In this document: positions 12,301 through 22,965 of the stretch, one piece after another
Layout of the letters: the number at the start of each line of letters is the position of its first letter
Numbering within the stretch: position 1 is the first letter of the stretch
Source of the DNA: Rotaria sp. Silwood1
Taxonomy: Eukaryota > Rotifera > Eurotatoria > Philodinida > Philodinidae
DNA length: 64,000 nucleotides
Reading direction: 5' to 3'
Assembly (NCBI GenBank): GCA_905250075.1
Contig: CAJNOP010000017.1
Location: forward strand, 1,805,734 to 1,869,733
Position numbers and translations under genes: made by a program
The notes under the pieces: generated by a model
Database searches by the model: none
What the model was told of the DNA's origin: nothing
Seen by the model: only the letters and a program-made list of their open reading frames with translations

Positions 12301-14274
12301 GATGAACTTGATTGTATAATTAATTCTGCATGCAATAGTGTTATTAGATTCGTCATTTTTATTGTGTCAAATGTCGATTGACATAGTTTTATTTTTTGAA
12401 TACGTTGGCTTTGTTCGAGACTATACAAAATTTAATCGTTTGTGATAATTATAAATATTTCGTGCATGTTCTATTCAATATCAATGTTCAAGTGATTTGT
12501 CTTGATTGCTCGATGTGAGCTATTAAGATTTGTATCTTGGATAGAGGCCTGTATTGGAGTCATTTTTAGAAGCCATCGGAGAGCTCTAAATTGTCTACCA
12601 GTACATAAGGTTGAACATAGCAGATTATTTTGAATGATAAGTTCTATTCTTTGATATTCATTATATAAACTGATGTATCTAGAAGGTTCGATACATGTCT
12701 TCTCACGACTTCATGAATGTAACATGAAGTCGAAGTCAACATTGACTCGAACTTTTCATGAGCTTAGGACTCGAAGAGAAACCTATCGTATTTCTAAAAT
12801 ATATTAATTTATACAGTGAATACCAATAAATAAAACTGACAATTCAAGAAACCTCTTGTGTTAAATTTTTTCATTAATTAGACATTGAATTGACTCTGAC
12901 GAGATTCCGATACAAGTTTCTAATTTCGAATTATATGAGCCTTTTCAGCCTAATTGTACTTGTTCGTCGATCTAGCCTCATAAGAACAAGATATACCGAA
13001 GTGAAATGTATGTATTAAGTTCTGACATATTACGGTGATATATATGTGTTCTGGAGAAAAAAGAAAGGTAAGTCAACGAGCTAGCCTAAGATGATGCTAT
13101 AATAATTAATGAAAAGTGAAAACATCAACTTAGCCAACGCGGATCAACCAATTAAATACATAGGTTGAAATTGAACAATATAATGACAATAGTTTATTAG
13201 TTATAATTGTATTCAGTCAATATGATAAAGAATCATTTTTTTGTCTTTCAATATCTGAGATAAATTACTGTACACGTTGATACCTACATTTTCAGCTCAA
13301 AATGAAGTCGTTTTTATTGAAAGTTTAAAAAAAATAAGATCGATAAACTATCTATCTACCTGAAAAAAGGCTGTTTGGCCTTTAACAAGATCGAAAAATC
13401 AAAATCTTGTACCTATCTCATACAGACAAATAAATTAAATAGCCTGTTGGATTCTTTGACATCTATTATTCAAATAGGTCTTTATCAATCGTCAATGATC
13501 AAACAAATAGATGAATTGACACAGTTCATCAAGACGACAAAACGTTTGTTTCTGTTGCTAAAGTCAAACAACCAAACGTAGAAATGGAAATCAGTCAATT
13601 GAAACTGTAGTCAATATTTGGATATAAACCAAAGTATTCTTTTGTTTGTTCTATTCTTACTGCTTTTTGATACGAAAGACGTCTTGTTCGTTATATTTCT
13701 CTTAAGAAAATATGTTCAAGTTCACATCAGTCTATATTTTGTATCTAGTTACTGCCTACTGTTTAATGTTGCTCAGCAACATTATTTTTTTTTTGGCTTT
13801 TCTCTCTTCCTCCCTGTTATATTTATTGTTCTAATAATTTTAGTATTGTTGTTATTGTCGTTTGACAGAAACGAGAAAGTGATGATTTTTTTCTGTTTTA
13901 GACGAGCCGTGCACAGCATCTTTGGTAGCGCACATGAACAGACATGGCTGGAAAGGCAAGCAATAACAAGGAGAAGAACAAAATGAAACTGTCTCTCTTC
14001 CATTGCTTAGTAACAAAAAAAACTGCGGCAAGCAGAACAGATGAAAGTAAAAAATGATGGAGGGCGATGCTGAGTAACCACATATAGGTAAAAAAAGATA
14101 CTTTCGTTGAATAGCAACGCGTTTCAGTACCCACAACAATTACTTTCAACAGTAGTAGCAGTAGTGATGGCTTTTTGTACACTCTTTAGCATAGTTTTGT
14201 TATATCATCATCTGAAATAATGATGTTTCTTTTTATTTTCAGATAGGAAATTACTTAGTTGAACGACATTATCC
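9306..14274. other. gene-free region with a large palindrome
   Basis: No convincing gene. It contains the near-perfect palindrome at 11193-11751 and otherwise AT-rich sequence with short open frames of no recognisable family. The last 30 nt before the next start codon hold a pyrimidine tract and AG (14241-14242), a likely splice or leader acceptor. Confidence 0.6.
11193..11751. repeat. near-perfect 559-bp palindrome without spacer
   Basis: The arms 11193-11471 and 11472-11751 are reverse complements, centred on a self-complementary core around 11462-11481. By eye I found one mismatch (TTTCAG at about 11345 against CTGATA at about 11595) and a one-base length difference in an A/T run. The similarity starts and stops sharply at TAAGGTGCGGG / CCCGCACCTTA. 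A short frame in the left arm (11170-11382) is not a recognisable protein. It could be a recent foldback insertion, a hairpin-mediated duplication, or an assembly or library inversion artefact. Confidence 0.85.
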
Positions 14275-16537
14275 ATGGCTACACAGACAAACCAGGGGTA
14301 TAGTGGTCATGGTTCGTTTCTTGATAAATATCGTACCAATTTGAATACACGAGGCGGGTAAGATATCTTGTTAAAATTTCGAGCAGAAAAGTTGAGAATC
14401 AGTTTAAGACTGACCTTGGAAAGAAAACTTGAGCAATAGATCAGATTATTATATAAACATTTTACTATGTATCAAAGGAAGTATATGCAAATAACACACA
14501 TAAACATTACTCGAGTTATTTGTAAAAACTCAAACTAAAAAATTGAATTGCTAATGGAAATTAGTGGTAGGAAAAATAAGACTGATGATCTCTTTTATTT
14601 GTATTATGACACAGCACATAATAAACATACATTCTTTATGTGACATAAAGAGAATAGCTTTCATTTGGTTTTCTCTGTGAATCTCGCAGAGATTCTTTTG
14701 ATAACTTCCTCATCTATTTTTATAATAAATTGTTTTGTTTTTCTTTTATTTCGTACAGAGTACATCTACTGATGTTTCACAATAAGTAATCATTGAGCTT
14801 CGTAGATCATTCAATTCCTACCTTGTTACTCTTTAACTTGAATTGTTTATTTAAAAGAAATTTATTTTTTCATTGAAAGAACGGTTCGATTTATGTTTTT
14901 TTGATTTAGTTCTTATCAATATATTCATCTTAAAGGTAAAAATAAGACAGATATTTATAGAAAATCTATCCCATTTTGCTTTGCTTTAGAATTTTATTCT
15001 AATAAGTTTTCTTCATTGCTTCTCTTAAATAAAAAAAAAAAAAAAATTTTAAATGAATTAAAATCTAATATTGTGATCTATTTAAATTATTAGTGATAAT
15101 TCTCAACAACGAACAAATTATGTATCAACACAACCACAAATATCGCAAAATTATGGTACTAATGTTGATACATCAACATTACGTGCTACAGGAAATATTA
15201 TTCAAGATGAACGATTTGGTAATGAAATTCTTGCTCGTGCTGGTCCAAGTCAGCATTATCAACATCCACAATATCGTACTCAAGAAAGTAAAAAGAAAAA
15301 TACGCATTATGTCTATTTTTTTAAAAACAAATTTTTCTATTCTACATATAGTTATTGCACCTGAGGGTCGATTGGAAAACTTAAGTGTACAAATGGATAA
15401 TGAACCATTACGTGTCGTAAAGCCAGCTGATCAAAATATTCATTATAAACAACAAGTTAATGTACGCTTTTTGGAACCACCACCAGGACCTGAGCCAGCA
15501 CCAATTATCATCAAGGTAAATTGTTAATTAATTTTATATTTAATTTCTATCTGTATATATTTAGGAACGTCAAGCACCGGCTGCACCTGCACCACCTCCA
15601 GTAGTTATTCGACAACGGCCACCAACACCACCAACACCTCCTCCGCTTATTATTCGTATGATATTTATTCGTTTTTGTGAATTTTAATTGTAATTTTTTT
15701 CTGACATTAGGCGAACGTCCTCCAACACCACCTGCTCAACAACAACCACAAGTTATTGAAAAAGTGTTGCCACCACCACCAGCTCCACCTCGACAAGTTA
15801 TTGTTGAACGACTTCCACCTCCACCGGCAAAACCACGTCAAATTATATATGAAAAATGGTTACCTTATCAAGAAACAAAGGAGCGACCAGTGATCGTCGA
15901 AAGAGCACCAGCTCTTGAGGTGTATGTAAAAATTGAGGTTAGAATTATTTTTATTTCAAAAAATTAAATTTTAGTATTCGACCACCGAAAAATGTTATCA
16001 TTGAATATGAACAAGCGAAAGCTCATACGGAACAAGTTGTTATTGATGAAGGTGTCTTTCGTGCTGATCCTCAATCGCATAATGCAACAAGTACCATTGG
16101 GTAATAAACACCATACAAAAAAAATTTTCATAAAAACTCTATTTCATTTTCTATTTAGTGAAGTTCGTATTGTTGATAAAATAACCGATTTACCGGTGAA
16201 CTATTCAAAATATTTAACAAATCGTCGTCCTGAATCGGTTCAATCTCGTCCAGCATCAAGTGCTAGTCAACAACAAGCACCTCAACTACAATTTAGTCAA
16301 ACTGAACCGGCACAACAATATCGTTCAACAAGTTATAATTATCCAGGTTTATTTCTTGTTTTTTTAATAATAAAACCATAAACTCAAAACAATTTCTAAT
16401 GATGAGCATGTATTTTAGGTGCTTATACAACAACTTATCGTGCATCATATACAAATCAAAATCCTAATCGAACTGGATATGGACAAACAGGTGTTAATGA
16501 TGCAGGTCGATCGGCAGTTTATACAAAATATGTCTAA
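14275..16537 (+). CDS. Pro-rich alveolin/articulin-like repeat protein
   Basis: Exons by phase and consensus: 14275-14357, 15094-15287, 15352-15515, 15565-15655, 15711-15924, 15975-16100, 16159-16346, 16419-16537; product 392 residues. The N-terminal part (about 1-110) is polar and rich in Gln, Asn and Tyr. The centre (about 145-290) alternates runs of prolines with short charged, hydrophobic units such as RQVIVERLPPPP and RQIIYEKWLPY, and VIxER/VIEK recurs at least five times. The C-terminus is rich in Ser, Gln and Tyr and ends AVYTKYV. No signal peptide or membrane helix is seen. VIVER-P units with proline runs recall alveolins and articulins, repeat proteins of protist membrane skeletons, so a cytoskeletal or cortical scaffold role is my guess only. 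AG at 14241-14242 before the ATG may be a leader acceptor. It is tail to tail with the RING gene, 232 bp apart. Confidence 0.7.
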
Positions 16538-16769
16538 AGAAGTATCATAGACAATATTCCACAGAGAGACATTAGGATATCCTACCCATAAACGATCTTA
16601 TTGTATCTATATACACCTCGGATGATGATGGACATCCGAAATGAATGAGTTATTTTTTTGTCACTTTTCTCTCTTAATTTTTATTCTTCGTCTTTTGATT
16701 CTATTTCAAATATAAAATTTTTAAATTTCACTTTTCTTTATAATTATGGTGCAAAACAAAAATTTACTA

Positions 16770-17496
16770 TTAATGTTGTTTACAACTAGGACAATAATAT
16801 TCATTACGTCTAGCGAATTGTTGAATTCCATGACCATCAACATATTTATCATATCGATTGTTCTCGGCATGAGGTCTTTGATCTTAAAAAAAATAGAGAG
16901 ATGATAAATAAAAAGAAGCAATTTTTATTATAGAATGTTTACCAGAACATTCACAACATTGAGGTGTTGTATTAAGAAAACAATAATGGCCACATTTTTT
17001 ATGTTGTTGACCTTTATGTGCAGTTTTTTTCATTGCTGATGCTGAGGCTAAGATAAAAGCTAAAATTGTTCTTGGTGTTGTTATTGTTTCTTCGTTGTGA
17101 ACTTCATGATCCAATTTCGTCGGTAGTCGACGTTCATTGTTTTCATTACGATATACTGTTGATATATGATTAGTTTGAATATCTGCTGATGGTAGTTTGA
17201 TAGTTGAATAGTCAACAGTATTTTTGGTCATATGATATAAACGTGATGCTTCTTCAAGATTATATGATACATTATATTCATGTTGTTGGTGCAATGGATA
17301 CCGACAAATTGGACCTTTATAAAGAATAAATTTAGGAAAAATGATAAAAAAATATGCGTAGCATACATTCATTAAGACGATTATGACCGAATGTATGGTC
17401 AATACATGTGGAATGACCGCAAAGAAATGTTGTTGGACGATGTACTAATGAATACTCTTCATAACAAATTGGGCATCGACTCCAATCGTCATTCAT
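16770..17496 (-). CDS. small RING-finger protein, likely E3 ubiquitin ligase
   Basis: Three exons on the minus strand: 17367-17496, 16943-17314, 16770-16882; total 204 residues. The N-terminus opens with CPIC (about residue 8), then CGHSTC, a Cys/His stretch and, across the first splice, CPIC again. That is the C-x2-C, C-x-H-x2-C, C-x2-C order of a C3HC4 RING, which binds two zinc ions and recruits an E2 enzyme. The middle (about 60-135) is hydrophilic and unrecognised. A second Cys/His set lies in the C-terminal third: CGHYC, CCEC and, in the last exon, CPSC followed by a terminal histidine. It looks like another zinc-binding module split by an intron. Intron 1 (52 nt) and intron 2 (60 nt) are typical for this window. 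Substrate unknown. Confidence 0.8.
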
Positions 17497-18798
17497 GTTT
17501 AGTTAAGACTTTTTTTGTGGAATAGTTTGGAAATAATGTAAGTAAATGTTGGTGTTCGCTGGTCAAAGTATATTTAAATAGTACTTATAAACGATGACAT
17601 ATATATGATATGAGTCAAAATATTATCTTTTTTCTTTGACATGTAAAATGATATTTTTTTTGTTTACGTCATTAAACTTTACCTGATGACGTAAAACAAG
17701 TATATTAATGAATTCAAATAAATCTGAATAATTAGAAAGAACAAGATAACCGACCGGACAACCAATATATACGTATACATATATGGCACTAAAACTCTTG
17801 TTGATTACATTGCAGAAAGCAGAGTTCTAAGAAAAAGAAGAATATCGTCTCGTGGACTAACGCATGACCTTGCATCATTGTATATACCTGCCTGAATCAC
17901 GTGCTATGTTATCGTATGATTTGAAAAGATCTAACAAAACATTGAAAAAACAAATTAGCACTTGTGAAACAAATCCAAAGAAAAAAGCAAAAAAAACTAG
18001 AATGCGATCTATAAGCCATTGCGATGAACAGTACTATGAAGCTCTACTATCAGTTTCATTACAATGAGTTAAGACTTAGATTAAACATATTCATAATTTC
18101 GTTTTTCAACAAGAAGACATAGAACTTGATAATTACTATCACTACAAAATATTGGTATGAAGTTTGTATGCATGAAACTACGAATTTTGAAAGAAAACCA
18201 TTCCAAAGCCTTGAGTATTTTGCTAAACAATACAGCCATATTTTGTTATCATTCATTGAAATGAAACATTGTTTTGAATGATTTCATCAGAAATTTTATT
18301 TCGATTATTACTTTGAATATATCAATTAAAAACTAAACGGATAATATTGATTTAAGATGTAGAATTCAGAGTATTATGAAAGTAAATAGACTTTAGCCTT
18401 TTCATTATATGACCTGTTACACATGATGACATCTGTAGAAAATCGAACAGATGCAAGAAAATGATTGGTATTATTATTGAAACAAACCGATGCGGACATA
18501 TGCATATATATATATCAATATAGATATATATTCGTGGTTTGAGGTATTTTTCATCAAACAGAGCAAAATTTTTCATTATTTTTAACCTTAATAAATTACC
18601 ATCATTGAATATACTTAACTAAAAATGAATGATAAGGACATGAAAAAGAAAAGATTAGGGTGTAAAATATATGCTTATGTCTAAGTTCACATATTTTATT
18701 TTTGCTATCTTTACATGAAATATTTCATATTATAACCTATATGCAGATATGTTTCTTCTTCATTTTTATTTAGATCCCTTATTTTTTTTTGTATTATT
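17497..18798. other. spacer between RING and ABC-transporter genes
   Basis: The two genes are transcribed away from each other, so both 5' control regions should lie here. I see no conserved coding sequence; a 67-codon frame at 17864-18067 is Lys/Ser-rich and unrecognised. A pyrimidine tract ending AG at 18772-18773 precedes the ABC-transporter ATG by 25 nt. Confidence 0.5.
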
Positions 18799-21700
18799 AT
18801 GAGTGCAACGAATAGTTTCAATTATTTATTCCTAAAAAGATTTGCTCATCTTGTTCATGTTTTTATTCCTTTTTCTCGTCTTTCATTAAATGTTCATAAT
18901 CATAATGAACGAATTTATACACATCCATTAATTCTTTTGTTGCTTATACTTATCAATGAAGCTGGTTTACAATTCGTTATTTATCTTGTTGGTTTACTTC
19001 CGTCTCAATTTTATGTTGAATTAAGTAAAACACCTGATAAACGTAATTTTTCAGTATTTCGTTGGTTAGTTATTCGTTCATTTGGTTATGTAGCATTAAA
19101 TGCATTTCTTAAATCACTTTCAAGTTTTTTATCCTCAATACTGTATGTTAAATGGCGTATGAGACTTGTTATCTATTTACATTCATTCTATTTTACACAA
19201 CAACGTTATTATCATTTATCAAATACAACACAACAAAATCAAAATAGAAACGATAATGATCATGTCTCGACATATGAAAATCATTCGATACAATTGTAAG
19301 ATAGATATAAAGAAGTACTCCATAAAATTAGTTTTTTTTTTATTCAAATTTATTGTTTTTGTTTTTAGTGTAGACATTGGTGAACATGATCAAGAATCAA
19401 CTGATTATATGTCAGCGAGTAGTTCTCAACCGTCGGTATCAACAAAACCACTAATTGACAATCCTGATCAACGTATAACTCAGGATGTTGATGCATTGTG
19501 TCGATCATTATCAATCATAATACCTCTTATTGTTATATCACCATTTACTATTGCTTATTATACTTATCGTACATGGCAAGTGACTGGTTATTATGGTCCC
19601 TTATCAATAATAATCTATTTCATAGTATGGACTTGTATAAATAAAATATTTATATCAGCTGTATCACGAACAATATTTCGACAAAATATATGTGAAGGTA
19701 ATTTTCGTTTTCTTCATACACAAATTCGAATACATAATGAACCAATTGCATTTTATAATGGTGGTTCATTTGAACATAAGCGATTTGATAATTATTTTAT
19801 ACAAATTCTAACACCATTACTTTATCGTCGAACAATTCAAGAATTTTTTCTTAGTTTATCAACAAATTTATTTGATTATATTGGAAGTATATTAAGTTAT
19901 CTTTTATTAGCATTAGCAATATTTGTTTTTCATTTTTATGATAATGTACCAGCGGAAAAATTAGTTCAAATTATAAGTCAAACATCATTTATAACAATGT
20001 ATCTAATTTATCGTTTTAGTCAATTAAATGATTTAACCGATAAACTAACACTAATTGCAGCTAATACACATCGTGTACAAACATTTGTTGAATATATGAA
20101 AAATATCGATACAACATGGTCAGAAAGACAATTGAATAAAATTATACAACAAAATGAAATTCTTATTATTAAAAATCTTTCATATTCAACTCCGAATAAT
20201 AGTAAACATATTCTTATGAAAAATCTCAATTTAATATTAAACAAAGGACAACGTCTATTAATAACAGGTCTCATTTTGAATTTATTATTAATCATCAAAT
20301 ATCGAAAATTTTATTCATGATTCGTATAGTTCATATCACTTAAAAATTTAACATATTAAGATTAAATTTCGGGGAAAATATTGAAAAGAAAACTCAGTAG
20401 TTCAGTATGATCATTACAACGGTAGACATTGCATGTCAATTCTTGATACAGTTCGTATATTAAATAAAGTGAAATCATCTTGACGAATAATATGCAGTGT
20501 TTTAACATCGTATTTATATTGAGCTATTGAGGTTTTTCAATCAAATACTGATTATAGATATTAGAATCAAAGAATATGTGCTAATTAAATAATAGATAGT
20601 AACAGATTAGAGATGGGATCGGTCTTTTTTGTAAAATGCGAACTGATCTTATCGAAAATTGATACTCTAATGATTTCTTAGCTCGGTATAAGTTTTGACA
20701 TGATTTAGTTGGTTCACTTCCAAGAGAATTCGAAGCTGATGCTATCATTCTACTAGATGTAATTATTCATTTAAATAGGCTGTGCACCTCTTTTGTTTTA
20801 TGTTCTTGAGCGATCTTCTTGATCTAAATCGGACATTTAATAAGCGAAAGAAAAGATCTGTTAAAATTTATTTCAGATTATACAAATTAATTTCCTTCAT
20901 ATGAATCTTCGGATGATTTTTATCTGATCAAACATAAAAGGATGAGAATTCATAATCTGAGATGACTTGAGTAGTGTCACATATCCAAACTTTTGGAGAT
21001 GCGCCCACATCTCTCGCAGGAGATTCCGCATCACCCGCGGGAGACGCGGAATCTCCTTCAGGAGACGCGATCATTTTCCACTGAAGATGTATCGTCTCCT
21101 TTAGAGATGCACATTCTCCACACCGACACTCACATCTCTCACAGTAAATGACGCATCTCCCGCGCTAGACGTGGATGCACCTCCAAAATTTTGGATATGT
21201 GACACTGCTGCTTCATTCATAAAACATATCGTACGACGTAAAAAAATCTTATTTCAACGTCTACAAAATTCGTTTTGTCTGAAAACTTTTTCTTAGTAGC
21301 CAACATCTTAAGGATGAGTATCATAAAAGATACAATCTCCTCAGAAACCGGCTATTTTTTGAAAAACAATTGAAAAGGATTATTGAAGTAAATAGGGTAG
21401 AAATACGTATCCATCTCCTACAGACCATGACAGAAAGCTTAGCAACAACTATAGATGTAAGGGATCAAGGCCACAAGAAAAGTCTGCCAAAACATGAGCT
21501 GATGTTTGTAGTAAATACTTTGTACGTACATTTTTAGCATAGAAACATCACATATGTGACAAACATCCCTACCAACGTGTTTCATTCATCAGACAATGTG
21601 GCAGATACCTTAACAGCATTCCTACATTACAAAATTGCGACAAACATTATTAATATACGATCAGAGACCGTATACCTATAACGTGTCGTTATGATAATTG

Positions 21701-22412
21701 AACTACTTGCTTATTGAGTTTTTAAAGGATTAAATAAAAGAATGGTGAAGAAATGTATCCCTTTTAATCCTGCATGGATTGTGTTAATAACCATTTTATT
21801 TTGTTAATGAATAATGTATGTTAAATTTTAGGTGATAGTGGTGTTGGTAAAACATCTCTTTTTCGTGTTCTTCAATCAATATGGCCGGTGAATATAAATG
21901 GATCTTTTTCATATAATATTGCTCATGCTTTTTTACTTCCACAACGTCCCTATTTTACAAATCAATCACTTTATGATGAACTTTCTTATCCTGATGTAAA
22001 AAATATACCAACAATAACACGTCAAACACAAATTGAACATCTTCTTAATGAATGGAGTCTTTCACATATACTTGATTGTGTTGAATCAAATGTATTTACA
22101 TGTCCAAAATATGCTTGGCAAGATTTATTATCTCCTGGTGAATTACAACGCTTATCATTTGTACGATTACTTTTTCGTCTATCACCTAATGAAAATAATG
22201 AAACTCCAAGAATAAATCTTGTTTTTCTTGATGAAATAACATCATCGCTTGATGTTAATATGGAAAAGAAAATGTATAATTATTTAATTGAACAAAATCT
22301 TACTTTAATTAGTATTGGTCATCGTGATACACTACGACAATATCATCAATTTGAACTTAAATTATATAAAAATGGACAATATTCGCTTGAAAATCTTGCA
22401 ATCTTAGATTAG
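18799..22412 (+). CDS. ABC half-transporter, subfamily D, ABCD4-like
   Basis: Exons 18799-19295, 19369-20267 and 21832-22412 give 658 residues, close to ABCD family length. The N-terminal half carries several hydrophobic helices. It contains the subfamily D signature NPDQRITQDV and the EAA-like stretch EPIAFYNGGSFE. The nucleotide-binding domain has Walker A GDSGVGKTS, Q-loop LLPQRP, signature LSPGE (canonical LSGGE), Walker B LVFLDE and H-loop SIGHRD. ABCD proteins work as dimers. ABCD4 acts at the lysosome in cobalamin export, while ABCD1-3 are peroxisomal; ABCD4-like is my best guess from sequence feel. Intron 2 (about 1.56 kb) splits the first Walker A glycine codon and carries a MITE at 20974-21205. 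Its donor is GTCTCA, weak outside the GT. Confidence 0.85.
20974..21205. mobile_element. GC-rich MITE in ABCD-like intron
   Basis: A 232-bp insert whose ends are inverted: GTGTCACATATCCAAA at the left and TTTGGATATGTGACAC at the right, with the similarity running about 30 bp inward. The interior is much richer in GC than its surroundings and repeats GGAGATGCG / GGAGACGCG-type motifs in both directions. There is no coding capacity. I did not see a clear target-site duplication; flanking AGTA/TGCT is only partly symmetrical. Confidence 0.75.
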
Positions 22413-22965
22413 ACCTTTTTGCTTTGTTTTTTATCTTAGGATAATTAATTAGAACAATTAAAATAGAATATTTTATCTTAGTGCAATAAATTCTTTTTTT
22501 TTTCATTTTCGCTTCATGGTTAATAGAATAATATGTTGCTTTTTTTTCTTTCTGCTCATGTGTATTTGTGTATAGAGAGTAACTAGTGTAACACAGTATC
22601 TCGGTCATTTTCTATTGTATGACCTGTACAATAAGAACGTAGGATATAATTGAGTGGTATGTTTATTCTCTCCGAATTGAAAATAGAGAGTAGCTACTAT
22701 GTCACACGTTATATCACCTTTTCTCTGTTCTATGTTGCCACGTCTTCACTTTTTCTTACCTGTTATAAAAAAGAGAAAGAAAGAAACAGAACGAACATAT
22801 TTGTATGTCAGCCATATATATTTATCCTTGAATAGTATGCGCATTAATGTCTTCTACATCAAATATAGTTTCCATCTTAGAACAGTAATTCATATTTTAT
22901 GTATAGTGTAGCTATAAATAGAAAATATTAATAGTTTTATTTTACTTTTAGATTTCGAACAAAAT
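22413..22965. other. spacer between ABC-transporter and PDXDC1-like genes
   Basis: AT-rich, with AATAAA at about 22485 as a possible poly(A) signal for the upstream gene. A strong pyrimidine tract ending AG at 22950-22951 lies 14 nt before the next ATG. Nothing else recognised. Confidence 0.5.

Noticed and set aside
13618-13986. 122-codon plus-strand frame with hydrophobic runs, possible membrane protein
   Set aside because: Its hydrophobic residues come from T-rich DNA; three overlapping minus-strand frames are equally long, no family is recognised, and it lies in the spacer before the alveolin-like gene.
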